Part shown: piece after piece, positions 40,926 through 52,949 of the stretch | Position numbering within the stretch: position 1 is the stretch's first letter | Layout: each line of letters begins with the position of its first letter | Origin: Glandiceps talaboti | Taxonomy: Eukaryota > Hemichordata > Enteropneusta > Spengelidae | Assembly (NCBI RefSeq): GCF_964340395.1 | Contig: NC_135555.1 | Span: forward strand, 7,707,431 to 7,771,430 | Length of the DNA stretch: 64,000 nucleotides | Direction: 5' to 3' | The notes under the pieces: model-generated | The model's input: only the letters and a program-made list of their open reading frames with translations | Databases searched by the model: none | What the model was told of the DNA's origin: nothing | Program-made: the position numbers and the translations under genes

Positions 40926-43900
40926 CTGAAACTGAACTGACAGGGTAGTTATACGTAACATAATGACCTTTGACAGCTTGACTTCTACTAAGTTCCAAAG
41001 TTATCTATAATATATATTTGAAATTGAAGAAAACGTTTTCATTCCAGCTTCTATTAGTAAAAAAATCTGGAAACAAAACTTGATTACAGCATAGTGTATA
41101 TACTGAATACTGTATATTGATTCTCTCTGCAAAACTGTAGTAGATACTTACCATATGTCAATAGCTGTAGTCTGTTCTTTTGATCCAAGTAATAACTCAG
41201 GAGCTCTGTACCACAGTGTAACTACTTTAGGTGTCATTGGCTTTAATGGAATACCATACGTCCTTGCTAGCCCAAAGTCAGCTGAAAATGGCAACACAGT
41301 AAAGCTGGAATTGTGTGTAGTTTGTTGATGTATGCTTCTAGCAAGATGTTTGTACACAGTACGTATACATGTACCAATGTTGTTAATGTTTCATTTTTCT
41401 GTTTTACAGTCAGACATCTCTCTTCTCTTCATTCTTATTATTTAGTAGTACATGGACTTGTGATTCAGATTAACATGTTACACATTTCAACTCAGTCTAG
41501 TAAAGAATCGTTAAATACTGGTGAATAATCATCTCCCAAATGACTCTACATAGAGGACTCTGTAGTATTACAATATGCTTAGCATTTTCCTGAAACAACC
41601 ATGATAATCAAACCAGGGGAGGGGAGGGGGGAGGAGGGAAGGATATAAATATGATTTAAGATATTAAATCTGGGTTAACTTCTCAAGTTTTCCTCTTGTG
41701 GTAAATTTGTCATAAAATGCAGTAATTTTAAAAATATGTATCTGTGGCATTGTTTTGTTGATAAACCATTGACACATTCCGTAGTGAAAATAGCAGCCCA
41801 ATAATGGCTGAAAACTGTCTGTGGTAGCTATTTCTTGGCTGAAAACTGTCTGTGGTGGCTATTTCTTGGCTGAAAACTGTCTGTGGTGGCTATTTCTTGG
41901 TTGAAAACTGTCTGTGGTGGCTATTTCTTGGCCGAAAACTGTCTGTGGTGGCTATTTCTTGGCTGAAATAGCAGAATGCATAGATGGGCTGAACTGTCCT
42001 CAATGGCTGCAAGATTGATACAGAATATGGCTGAAAACTGGCTGCCATGTCTGTATTATCAGTGGCTGAAATATGTGTAGCAGAATGGAGCTAAATAGTC
42101 CAGAATGGCTACAAAATTGCATGTAGCTGAAAGATGGCTGTAAAGGTGATTTATAGCTGCAGACTGTATTTGATAGAAATGTGGCTGAAAAAAAGGCTGT
42201 AAAAAGGTTAGATTTAACTATTGGGTACCTATGTGTATTCATGTCAAGATGTTGAAGTATTATCTAAATAATCTAACTTACCAATTTTCAAACATCCTTT
42301 ATCAGTCAATAACAAATTGGATACTTTTAAGTCTCTGTGGATTACAAAGTTTTCATGTAAATATCTCAGTCCTTGGAACATTTGTAGTGCCAAACATTTG
42401 ACCTGTGCTTCTGTGAATGGTGTTGACATGTTATCTAGCAGACTGGCCAAGTCTTGTTCACAATATTCCATCACAAGGAATATACTATCAAGATGGCTGC
42501 CTACAACAACTTCCTTTAAATAAACTACATTTGTATGATGAAGGTTGATGAGAAGATGAATTTCACGAAGACTGCTCACAGGTAAACCTATATTGAAAGA
42601 AGAAAAAGGACTGAGATGAGAAATAGGTAGACTAAGACTATGTATGGTGTCCATAGTAGAGGTATAACATGGAGCTTTAATTTTGATTGACTAGAAAACT
42701 GGAGAAAAGTGATGTCTGTAGCCTGTATTGTTAGTGATAATAAGGGAAGAAAATGTAGTTCTTTAAACTTTCAAAACAGTTGGACCCTTCTGAGGGGGTG
42801 GGGGTGCCACTACACAAGCTGAGCCTAGGTAGTAAAATTTCATTTCAGATTTCTGGTAGCAAGATTTAAGGTTAGAAAATAAAATAAAATCTGTGCACAA
42901 ATACAAATACAAATACAAATACAAATACAAATACAAATACAAATACAAATACAAATACAAATACAAATACAAATACAAATGCGGATGCGGATGCGGATGC
43001 AAATGCGAATGCGAATGCGAATGCGAATGCAAATGCAAATGCAAATGCAAATGCAAATGCAAATGCAAATGCAAATGCAAATACAAATACAAATGCAAAT
43101 GCAAATACAAATACAAACCATCTGATTCTTTCTCCATTCTGACTTTCTTCAGGGCAACAATTTCATCAGATTTAGAATCCCTAGCTCTATCTGTAAATGT
43201 ATAAAAGCAAAAGAAATAGGATAAATCATACAAAATAAGGAATAAGTTAGTTGGACTGATGTGTGACATTTTAGCATTAAATACAGTTGTTGTAGATCAC
43301 ACTTAAAATGGACTAAATCATTTTATACATTGTCTAACATGTTTAATCAAAGGCTAACTTAAAGTGGCCATATGGATGAGGATTGGGTATTTATTTTGGA
43401 TTTCACTTGAAAAATCAATGTGAAACAACATTGACAAAGTCAGTGTCTGTAACTCAATACATTGCAAAAAGCTAAAACGTGGAAAATGTTGTTATTGTAC
43501 ATACAATAACAAATTTTTTACACATTTATTATTTTCTTGCAATTTACTGAGTTACAAACAAGGACTTGGCATATGTTGTTTCACAATGAATCTTTTCAAC
43601 TAGAAAGCCATGATAAAATTGTTTACTAAAATTTAAATAATTTAAAATAAATACCCAATCCTTAAGTTTATTTTCAATTTATAAATTGATCCACAGTAGT
43701 TTAGACATGCATACAACAAGTAAATGAAGTGAATACACAATGCTGCAGTGAGACTTTGTACACATACTGGTAATAATCATTATCAATTCATGAAAGTCAT
43801 TGTAGTGTAAAATGTATAAAGAGATAGAATACCCTTATTAATTACAATAATGATAGAAATAGTCTACAACATGTGTAACTAAAATGGCCTAACAAGGCTT

Positions 43901-44766
43901 ATATGTCAGTAGAGTCTACCTATAGGTTCTCATTGATGTCAGCTATGTAATTAATAACTAAAAGTGAATGAAATCAACACATTTTATCTTGTTTATTACC
44001 CAAGTTTTTATCAAACATTGAAGTCAGAAGGTATGCTTTCTCTATAAATTCAACTTCTCTGTTGAGTCAATTTTAGGTGAGAATCAGGCCATTGGTTAAC
44101 TTACTAGAAACTCTATTTATATTTTAATAATCATGTTTCATTGACTGGAATATAGCGTAACCAATTTACTTACATACAATTCCATAAGTACCTTCTCCTA
44201 TTCTGTTCAACTTCTCAAATTCTGACACACTTCTGCACAGTCCAAGCTATAATCATGGTAGACAAAGTAATAATAACAGAGATCATGTTTCATGACAATT
44301 ACGCTTTCCTAAATACTGGACAAACTTTCCAGGCTTGTAAAAACACCTTCTATAACAATATTTACAATAATTTATAATAAAGATGGACCTCTGAAATTAA
44401 CACAACAAGGAAAATTTGGTATAATTATTAAAGGAAAAAATATGACTTATGTCCTAAAATGTACAATGTATTTTATAATGAGTATATTCTACTTCAGTTT
44501 TGTAAAGTAAAAATTGCATTTACCTCATCAAATACAATCAAAACAGCAAAACAAACTGTCTATGATTACATATTCATTTTATATTCATTCAAACTTTAAC
44601 TTACATATAAGGTTATAAAAATAACCATCTTAAAAATATTTTGATGTACCTTATCGTCCTCTGGTATTGAAAATCTATCCCCAGTCTTCAATGACACGAA
44701 GGTATTTGATTTTGTTTCTTCATTTTCCTTTGCAATGGGCGCACAAGATTTCTCCGTTGCATCCAT
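38663..44766 (-). CDS. CDK10: Cyclin-dependent kinase 10 (PISSLRE-type kinase), complete
   Basis: Ten exons, in transcript order: 44650-44766, 44174-44246, 43119-43190, 42282-42587, 41152-41281, 40483-40606, 40073-40212, 39798-39850, 39234-39312, 38663-38729. Phases agree throughout and give 386 residues (human CDK10 is about 360). Visible kinase motifs: glycine loop IGEGTYG, lysine in IVALKK, the C-helix block LPVSSLREI (PISSLRE in the human protein), [13 protein letters not shown] in [10 protein letters not shown], and [10 protein letters not shown]. The C-terminal block [14 protein letters not shown] is also CDK10-like. CDK10 is a cyclin M-dependent Ser/Thr kinase of the CDC2 family. The start is the first in-frame ATG (MDATEKS); the frame is open upstream but has no earlier ATG. 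The last exon (ending AWKKKK) is inferred from phase, splice site and an AATAAA just after the stop. It is divergent from NDUFS3. Confidence 0.93.
38760..39005 (+). repeat. GGATGGATGGGTGTGTGT simple repeat
   Basis: Mixed GT, GGAT and poly-G tracts in the last CDK10 intron. Confidence 0.9.
40320..40402 (+). mobile_element. Second retroposon-like tail (TTCAA repeats)
   Basis: A TTTA-repeat, then GATGAAATAAATTTCAATTC and about four further TTCAA pentamers. It resembles the 3' end at 4190-4260 and sits in a CDK10 intron. Confidence 0.35.
40590..40795 (-). repeat. Three tandem copies of the CDK10 exon 6 start and acceptor
   Basis: Plus-strand reading: ACCAACAATACACCCTGCAG plus CCCTGG (exon start), then ATCAACAATACATCCCGTAG plus TCATGG (near 40648), then CACAAATGATACATCCTGTAG-like (near 40758). 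The unit is about 80-110 bp, and the extra copies lie upstream of the acceptor in CDK10 sense. Confidence 0.65.
40887..40922 (+). repeat. GT microsatellite
   Basis: A run of GT dinucleotides in a CDK10 intron. Confidence 0.9.
41805..41970 (+). repeat. 31-bp minisatellite, about five copies
   Basis: Unit GGCTGAAAACTGTCTGTGGT plus GGCTATTTCTT, near-perfect, in the CDK10 intron between exons 4 and 5. Related GGCTG-rich sequence continues to about 42195. Confidence 0.95.
42896..43118 (+). repeat. CAAATA/CAAATG hexamer array abutting the CDK10 exon 3 donor
   Basis: About 37 hexamers (CAAATA, CAAATG, CGAATG, CGGATG). On the CDK10 strand the intron starts GTTTGT and passes at once into ATTTGT repeats, so the array begins at the 5' splice site. 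Confidence 0.95.
43363..43670. mobile_element. TTAA hairpin MITE, second copy
   Basis: Same family as 14706-15042: starts AGTGGCCATATGGATGAG after TTAA, central GTTATTGTACATACAATAAC. The right end is decayed. CDK10 intron. Confidence 0.8.
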
Positions 44767-44952
44767 CTTATTTCTGATACCTATCTCTGCGATGTTGCAG
44801 CAACACTGGGTCCCTTGATCTTCGATTGACACAGCGCCCCCAGAGTCATTATGCCCGAAGTGAAAATAGGCCAATGATAACTTGTTTTACAAAGATGGAA
44901 TAAATCTTAACCAATCACATTCACTGTTGGATTTACACGTCTACCGGGAAAG
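44767..44952. promoter_or_regulatory. Divergent CDK10/NDUFS3 promoter
   Basis: Only 186 bp separate the two start codons. The interval holds two CCAAT boxes on the plus strand (44871-44875 and 44911-44915). The NDUFS3 ATG lies in AAAGATGGCG, which fits a YY1 motif as often seen at the start of mitochondrial-protein genes. No TATA box was recognised. A bidirectional promoter is inferred from spacing and motifs. Confidence 0.6.
44781..44849 (-). other. Upstream ORF in CDK10 leader
   Basis: On the minus strand an ATG at 44849-44847 opens a 22-codon frame that ends in TAG at 44783-44781, 14 nt before the CDK10 ATG and in another frame. It would lie in the 5' UTR if transcription starts upstream of 44849. 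Confidence 0.4.
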
Positions 44953-47900
44953 ATGGCGTCTCTCGTAGGTCATGTTGCTCGATCAACGAGACATTTACTG
45001 AAAATAAACAGTAAGTGATAATGTTTTCTGAGGTTGTCTGTCATTTTTATATAAACTGCAAGTAGTAGGCTATACAGTAGATTAAAAGAAGTTGCATCGT
45101 TGCGTTGAAATTTTAAGATATTACATAGTTAACTTACTAAATACTATGTCGAGCTGTCGTTCGTGATGTGTAGAATACATACCACAACTCACAAGTTCAT
45201 AACCTACACACGTTTGATCTTTCAACATATGCACTGCTCATGGTGTAAAGATTTAAAACAGTTTTGCCAAAGTCGTCGTTGATTTAACAGTTACCACCGG
45301 AAAATTATTCTTACAGGGTCCATCTTACCGTCGTTGGCCGTGCCCACTCGTCGAACGTTGACGACGAAACGTAAGTACATGTAGTATGATGTACATCATA
45401 ATTGTTACAAAAAAAATGTACAATTTCGTCGAGTCGAGAAAGGGACAATGTCATAATCGAGCCTCAATCTACTGCTTCTCATTCTGCAAGTAGAACTAAT
45501 AATCATGAGTAACTGTTGCTCGTAGGCCAAGTAAAAAGTGCAAGTGTTATTATTTTGACAAAGAATGGGGCGTCAAGTGTCAAACTGATATTATCACCTT
45601 GGTTAGAAGAAGTCAGTGTGAATGGAGGTATATGACAGGAGACGGTTTCCATAACGCAGCTTGTTGCACTCTTGAAACACTATATATCATATGACAAATT
45701 GATGCAACTGAAATCACAACCTACAATCACCTGCAAGGCAAATACCTCTGATACTGCAGAATTCAGAAGGAAATTTTGTAACTATTTTTACAATTTCTTA
45801 AATCTTGACTCAATATTTTTGGTACGTGTACATAGAATGTGTATGCTTTCAACCTGTTTGGACTGAATGTTGTAAATTTATTTTTACAGCTACAATCAGA
45901 CCATTTGATGAAGTTCACAGAGCAACGTTGTCAGACTTTGGGCGCTATGTAGCTGATATTATGCCTAAATATGTACAGCTTGTACAAGTCACCCATCATA
46001 ATGAACTTGAACTACTGATACATCCTGAAGGTGTGGTACCAATGATGACCTTCCTCAAAGACCACCATAACTGTCAGTACACTAACTTAGCTGACATCAC
46101 CGCTGTAGATGTACCAACCAGAGAGTTTAGATTTGAGGTAAGGCCATCATAATTGTAAGTACACTAAGTAACCACGATGACACGACAGCTATTCACATTG
46201 GTTGACATAAATGAAATGTAAAAATATGTGGAATTAACATGTAAATTGTGATTAACAAGAAATGATATCTGATATCATCTTTATTAATAAGTTTGTTGTT
46301 TTTCCTTGGATCTCAGATATCAACTTCTATCAATCTGTTGTGTTGTTTTTCCTCAGATTGTCTATAATCTGTTGTCATTACGGTTTAATTCAAGAATCCG
46401 AGTAAAGACCTACGCAGATGAACTGACACCAGTTGATTCTGTAGTTTCTGTACATAAAGCTGCTGAATGGTATGAACGTGAGGTAAGTTTATACGGAAAA
46501 AATGCCCTCCATTATAACAGAAACTGTTACATAAATTAGACAACAAATTTGGTGATCTGCACAGTATTCAGACAAACAAGACTGTTCAGTAATGTGCATG
46601 GTAATTGGATAAGCAAGTAAATGAGTAATGTGCATGGTAATTTGAATTGTAGTTCCGAAAGAGTATAAAAAGTTAATGTAGTATGTTTCTGCCATATCAT
46701 TTGACCACATCAAACACTGAGTGAAAGAAACCATCAAGCTTGATCGGCAATACCTGTCCTCGTCCTGTGGTCATATGACAAGTGTAATCTGAAGGCAGAG
46801 TGATTAATACAATGAATAACAATAAACTAAAGCTCTATCTCTAAGTGTTACACTCATTTACAGCATTCATAGCAAGTATAAAAGTATACTGTTTCAATTG
46901 GTTCATTTAGAAGCCTAGCATGTGGCCTTTCTAATGTGGTCAAGTAGCAAATGAAACAGTATACTTTACACTTGATATGGATTATTAACGATTGTGGTAC
47001 ATACAGGAAATGCTTTACTTTAAATTGGTGTTGTGGGTTGTATACGCGGTCAATTATTTATGCTCCGAGTACAGAACTAGTACATATTACAACACGATGT
47101 GTTCATATAGCCGTCAGTGATTGGCTTAGATTGTATCATGTGGTATGGACTATTGATTCATAGTGACCTCAATTTGCATTCAGCTTCAGAAAATCGTTGC
47201 TACATAACAGCTTGCATGGGTAATAGACATACCTAGTGCCCTCATACCCAGGTAATAAGTTTATCAGATAATTCCAGAGGAAGGAAACAACACACTTTCA
47301 GTTGAAATGCATTTGATAACGGCACTGTAATCAGACAAAGGTTGAAACAAGACTGTATATGATAATCTGTACTAATATTCAGACAAACAAGACTGTATTT
47401 GATAATTGCAGAACAAATATTACAGCTATAAGAATATTTCTTTCAGTTTCTTTATACCTTAAGTACATTAAGTATTGTATATCAGTTATAATAAACTTCA
47501 TGTCTTTGACTTTAGGTTTGGGACATGTATGGTGTTTTCTTTGCCAATCATCCTGATTTGAGACGTATTCTAACAGATTATGGATTTGAAGGCCATCCCC
47601 TCAGAAAAGATTTTCCTCTCAGTGGTTATGTAGAGGTAAACTTTTAAATTTATGTTATTATTATGCTTAGTATTCAATCTGTAAGTGAAGCCTTTTTGGC
47701 TGTGTAATTATAAAAACATTCGCTGACATAAAGTGTACATTACAGTGCTTCTAATATAAGTATGAATGATACAGTATGACAACATATTGATACATTACTG
47801 AACTTGTCCTGATACATTGATGGAGATTTAGTTATAGAAGTCACAACATTACGTACACAGTGGCAAAGTTGAATAATAGTTTACTTAGATAATGCTGCTG

Positions 47901-48403
47901 CAACACACCAGTTAGAGTGTCTCTTCAATAACATTTCAACTGTCAATCTGGTCATGTTCAGGTATATCATCCCTGTTACAATTTAAAGTTGACTCATTCT
48001 CCCTAGAACATCAAATTTGTAGCATTTGAAGAAAGTGACGCTTGCTCGCTCCAAGTGGTGCATGGTCATTTAGCCTTTTAAATTTGTTGTTTATCAATAA
48101 CTATGTTATTATATTAGCTATGTTAGCTATAATGTGCGTATGCCAAGTTTGAGTTTTGAAAGTGACAACATATAAACAGCTCTTTGACACTAGTGAAAAC
48201 TTGTTAATATTAATTCTCCTATTTACTGTTTCTGACAGGTGAGGTATGATGACGAGGTCAAACGTATTGTAGCAGAACCAATTGAACTTGCCCAAGAGTT
48301 CCGTAAATTTGACTTGACAAGTCCATGGGAAACATTCCCAACTCATAGGAAGGAAGAACAGCTAGAAGCTGGAGAGACTGCAAAGCCAGAAGAGAAGAAA
48401 TAG
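44953..48403 (+). CDS. NDUFS3: NADH:ubiquinone oxidoreductase core subunit S3 (complex I 30 kDa), complete
   Basis: Six exons: 44953-45010, 45317-45370, 45890-46137, 46357-46482, 47516-47635, 48239-48403. They are in phase and encode 256 residues (human NDUFS3 is 264). The N-terminus ([19 protein letters not shown] and following) is Arg/Ser/Thr-rich without acids, as expected for a mitochondrial targeting presequence. The core contains the 30-kDa subunit signature: [20 protein letters not shown], then [19 protein letters not shown] and GYVEVRYDDE. The protein is part of the peripheral (Q-module) arm of respiratory complex I. Candidate polyadenylation signals AATAAA lie near 48481 and 48625. 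All conserved blocks are intact, so the gene looks functional. Confidence 0.97.
46061..46190 (+). repeat. ~80-bp duplication of the NDUFS3 exon 3 end
   Basis: ACCACCATAACTGTCAGTAC plus ACTAACTTAG inside the exon is repeated by GCCATCATAATTGTAAGTAC plus ACTAAGTAAC just after the donor at 46138. Confidence 0.6.
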
Positions 48404-49500
48404 ATGATGTGTGTGATTGTTTTTTGTAGAGACTTACATGATATAAAGTCTTGAATTCTGACTGTTGGCAAAGAACTACAAATAAACTACGAGTACTGTG
48501 TAGTTGATATATGCTGGTAGCATGACGTGATTTTTAAAGCAGTTACACATAGACCAAGCTTGTTTGTACAAAATATCAAATGCACAAGAATGTGTAGACT
48601 GTAGAATTTTTTTTCAGTCAGGCAAATAAATTGTTTTTCTTTGTTTGAATGTTTTCCTGGTGTTGATGTGTACTTTTACATAGGCACACTCAAAATACAT
48701 ATTACAATTATGATAACATGCATATTAACATGTGTAGATGTGTATGTTTCCACCTGTCAGTACATGGCTATGTTTCCACCTGTCAGTACATGGTTATGTT
48801 TCCACCTGTCAGTACATGACTATGTTTCCACCTGTCAGTACATGGCATTCCTAATTATAGAAACATCATTACTTGCAAATGAACATTAAAATGTATAAGC
48901 TACATCAACAAGTTTCAAAGGACATATGCACTTCTTCACCATCAATGCAGGTACTAAATAATTTGAAATTGAAACCTTGCATTCTAAAAATATTGCCAAA
49001 TTATCATAAATGATTATTTATGCAAATTACTCATCACAATTAAAAACTACATCAAACACAAGGTATTGTCTAATTATCAAACATGTGATTTGTTATGATT
49101 GATGTATGTACCAAATTATATGAAATTTGAATTCTGCATTCTTAAGATATAGCTTAATTGCTGAAGAACCTCAAGTGTTCAAATTACACACAAGTCATTA
49201 AGTAAAAGCTGTGTCAACAAGCTGCATAGGATGTGCAGATTGTTATGGTTGATATATGTACCAAAACTATATGAAATTTGAAACTTGCATTCTTAAGATA
49301 TTGCCTAATTACCGAAAATCATTAGTTATTCAAATTTCACATTAAACTAAAAACTACCATCAACAACCTTTAAAGTCCATATGTTCTTTGTAAAGTTTGC
49401 TTTATGAGATTATGACATACTAAAATGTGCGACATTTGAAGCGGAATTCTAAGATACGTGTCTCCTCTCCCTAGCAACTAAGTATTGCAGTATGTGTTTA
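48404..49500 (+). other. NDUFS3 3' flank with tandem repeats
   Basis: Contains four 24-bp copies of ATGTTTCCACCTGTCAGTAC plus ATGG (48743-48846). It also contains about three diverged ~150-bp units with TTTGAATTCTGCATTCTTAA-like blocks (48900-49350). No gene seen. Confidence 0.6.
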
Positions 49501-49548
49501 CAGCGCAAGTGGTACTTCATTAGTGGAATACGAGATACCAAAGACCAC

Positions 49549-49645
49549 AGGCACTCAAATCAATGTGTAGAAAAAAAATATGTATTGTATGTATTATATT
49601 GTTGTGTTTTTTTTTAAATCATACACATTGATTCGAGTGCCTGTG
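49549..49645. repeat. Small inverted repeat
   Basis: GGCACTCAAATCAATGTGTA pairs with TACACATTGATTCGAGTGCC around an AT-rich spacer. Confidence 0.7.
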
Positions 49646-50279
49646 CCACAGACCCTCCAAACTGAGTACTACTAGCTTCGATTTCATATATGCTCAGGTA
49701 AATTATATGGTAAAGAGTTGGGGCGAGTTGAAAATTGGACGAGTTGAGTGGGACGAGTTGAAATTGGGACGAAATGATCCGTCACCGTTCCCAAAGTTAG
49801 TGAAAGGCAATAATGCACGAGTTTCACAAGTTTTACGCTATGATGTGAACTGCTCCGTGTTCCACTGCTGCACACCGTTTCCGCAGTCCGCGTCTATATT
49901 TCTATCTTTTTCAGGTAAGTCATTGATGAATTAAAATATTTGAAAGTTACACAACGATACTTTCTCGCCACCGTGGCTACAGCTATCGGTCTTCAACTTC
50001 TTTCCCTGGGTCACCTGGCAACGTGCCTCAGAGTCTGTAAATTACATTGTCCGTGCAAGTTGAAAAAGTACATCATTGCTATTAATGACTACCATTGTGA
50101 CTATTAATTCAGCAAGTAACATTTTCAGTCAGATGACAATTTTTAACAAATATATATGTCTCAAGTACTAGTGATATCATTTGTGTAGACGATTTCTCAC
50201 ATTTTAATTGCAATAGTACACTCTATGAGTATGAACCTGCCTTTCTTTGACCTTGCACATTTTTAACACCAAAATTGAT

Positions 50280-51060
50280 TTTGCATCGTGCTCGAATTAC
50301 AGATCGTAGATTCATGCCATTTTTTCCCCACCAGTTGTGTTATAGGTCCAGGCACCTGCCGGTGCACAAATAGAGTAATACAAACGATATATTTTGACGA
50401 AAAAAAAGCAGTTTTATAAGTCTCGTGCAGAGCGAGATCTCGTGCATGCCATGTATCAACTTTTGTGGCAACACGACGTGATCGACCCCGTTGCTAGTCT
50501 TGCTGCTAGACGTTCGGGCTTTCTTTCGATGCTATAACTATAAGCGAACGAAGTTCGCATGTGAGGGCCTGCCCGAACACTCGGACGTTCCATCCTCGAT
50601 AGCGTTGTTCGGCTGTGTGTCGTATTTTATCGGAAGAACATCCGAGGGCTAGCTGATAGACTACCCCGTTGCTTAACCTATATTCATACGTCGCAACTCC
50701 GAAAAGACTGTGGAATATGAATTACAGCGAACTATTTTCTATTTTCACCTACATTTTATGACAAATAATCTTCAGATTTTCTTTTGTGCCTGAAAGTAAA
50801 AAGTCATTACGTTTTATAGCAAGAAAGTCGACGAATAAGTCACGCATGGTATTTATAAATGCGCAGCACCCTGACACACTTTCAAAGTTTCATTTCTTGA
50901 TCGTCCGCCTCAATATACAATTTTGCAATTTGATAACCGTAAAAAAACTCACACGACATTGTACACACTATACGTACATCTTTTCCATATATATGTGTAA
51001 CACATGATAAGTTTTGTTCTGAATATACCACAGAGAGTGGAAGTTTTGGTAACGAATTAA
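50280..51060 (+). repeat. Dispersed repeat family, copy 1
   Basis: Blocks GATCGTAGATTCATGCC, TTTTGACGAAAAAAAAGCAG, GCGAGATCTC and CTCACACGACATTGTA recur in order at 59100-59620. Interrupted here by the MITE at 50495-50663. Confidence 0.6.
50495..50663. mobile_element. 169-bp MITE with 9-bp target duplication (copy 2)
   Basis: TAGTCTTGCTGCTAGACGTT at the left, GCTAGCTGATAGACTA at the right, flanked by perfect CCCCGTTGC repeats (50486-50494, 50664-50672). Opposite orientation to copy 1. Confidence 0.8.
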
Positions 51061-51546
51061 TGAGTCAAGGCAATGATGACCTTAAGATAACCCCTGTCTG
51101 TCATCATCCTAACACATATGTTGTATTGGAATTTGCCTAGGCCAAGGGGAAGACTCATGGCGTCAGCAAATTTGCCTGTATTAAGATTGAATATAACATA
51201 TAATCAAGTCATGTGACAAAGTTTCCCGCCACGTATTAAGTATGACATCACAGATAGGAATCCCATTCAGATTTCCAATATCACATTGGACTATAATTCT
51301 ATGCTACCCCACTTTGACTTGAGAGCTAGCAGCAGAACATCGTGGTCTAAGCTTGTGCTATTTGGAGACAGCGTGGTTGGTCCTTTGCTCCGATTGATTA
51401 AACTTTCAGACCTTGAAGTTGAAAGTTGAACTCGAGAGAGAACATTGAGACGGCTAACGTTACAATCGTTTGAGGAAACCAACGGACGGAGACTGACAAG
51501 CGACATCGTATGGTATTCGAAAACATGGCGTGTTTTTATGTAATTC

Positions 51547-52949
51547 GCCCAAAACTGACCAAGTACGGGCAGAGTTACGAGCTCGTAAGGGAGCATTCGT
51601 TTTTTACGGGGAGGGGGGGGGTCGGTGGACTTTTACAAAGCAGTTTTTAGGAGGGGTCAAATTTTATATCCAATGGTTTGGGGGGGGGGTCAATTTTTAC
51701 AACAGATTTGTATGGAATCATAGCAAAAAACAACAGAATTGACAAAAAAATGTACAAAACAGAATACAAACACGTCTTTATTCTGTCTGATCAGGTGATA
51801 ACAAGTAAAAAAAAGAAAACACAGAATCACAAAAATAAAACTTTCAGGCTGTGGCAATATAATGACATACCTCACTTTTAAAACTCTTTAAAAACTCTTT
51901 AAAAACAACAGAACTCATTCAAATTAATTTTTGAGTCTGAGAGTGAACCATGAGAGGGATAAAGAGGAGGAGGAGAGCGATGAAGAGGATGAGATGGACG
52001 AAGACAGTGAATCAGAAGATGGACATGTAGTGATACATGAATTGGGTGAATCAGAGGAAAGTGACTCGGAAAGTGACTCTGAAAGTGATAGCAGTGACAT
52101 TGAAAATGAACTCTTTCACACAACAAGATCAGGCAGACAGTGTACTACTTGGAAGTCACGGAACTACATGGACTAGGTTTCATGGTCCATTATGTGATAT
52201 GTCGAACAAACACTCATATAAGTCAAGTGTTCCATAAATCTATTATAAATCAAGTGAAAAATTTTTATAGGGGGGGGGGGTCACATTTTACAATTGATGG
52301 ATTTAGGGGGGGGGTCAAATTTTAGAAAAGTAATTTTTAGGGGGGGGGGGTTGCTTTTTACATTTAATTCATACCTCAAATTCCACCCCCCCCCCCCGTA
52401 AAAAACGAATGCTCCCTAAGTCTCAAGTACGAGTGACGTCTGAACTCGTAATTTCCATATACGGGTGACGTCATACTCTTGCAGTTGGCCTAATTTTCGA
52501 TGAGTACGCAGAGGACTCACGCTGTCGTATTCCGCGAGTACGTGGCGAATATCCGAATTGATCGGTCATCCGAACTGACTACGTGTCCACCGAAAAAATC
52601 TATTGTTCTGATATCAAAGTAATGTTTCGGTAAAAATTTGAAGTTTGATGAATGACGATCGACTTGTGAATGAGCGCGGCGCGGTTTGTGATCGTGAAAC
52701 TTAAGATAAAGTCGAAAACGATGTCCCGTGTGAACCAGTACCATTGCACGGCGAAGCGGCAGCTATACTTTCTCCGTGTTTGTTATGGCTAGAGTCGCAG
52801 CCAGATTGTGAACCTACCCAGTTGTTATTGCTCCGTAGTTCACACAGAAAAGCAGCAGACAGCCGTGCAATGAAACAGGAACCCCTGACGTCACTCGTAC
52901 TTGAGACTTGCGAGCTCGTAACTCTGCCCGTACTTGGTCAGTTTTGGGC
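51547..52949. mobile_element. Outer terminal-inverted-repeat element, split by an inner insertion
   Basis: The left arm GCCCAAAACTGACCAAGTAC plus GGGCAGAGTTACGAGCTCG is mirrored at 52905-52949. The left arm continues only after the inner element (TCTCAAGTACGAGTGACGTC at 52421), giving a ~65-bp inverted repeat once the insertion is ignored. Target duplication not resolved. No transposase frame seen. Confidence 0.75.
51589..52417. mobile_element. Inner 829-bp Harbinger-like element with G-rich ends
   Basis: Perfect ends GGGAGCATTCGTTTTTTACG and its complement, flanked by TAA (51586-51588, 52418-52420). Subterminal GGGGGGG-TCAAATTTT motifs repeat near both ends. A 3-bp TAA duplication fits PIF/Harbinger. 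It contains one acidic Ser/Asp/Glu-rich frame (51931-52176, ending HTTRSGRQCTTWKSRNYMD) without an ATG. Confidence 0.75.

Noticed and set aside
42763-43269. Long Leu/His-rich frame in CDK10 sense
   Set aside because: Read-through of exon 3 into the hexamer array.
44767-44874. Longer CDK10 N-terminus from a TTG at 44874
   Set aside because: No ATG in this frame upstream of 44766; nuclear animal genes start almost always at ATG.
49707-49934. 75-codon frame at 49707
   Set aside because: Built on a short GGACGAGTTGAAA repeat, without splice support or domain.
51291-51420. SGNH-hydrolase-like KLVLFGDS motif on the plus strand
   Set aside because: Only about 10 matching residues, then a stop and no further family blocks; at best a pseudogene scrap.
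51931-52176. Acidic 81-codon frame as a gene
   Set aside because: No ATG (the frame opens with TTG) and it lies inside a non-autonomous element; treated as part of that element.
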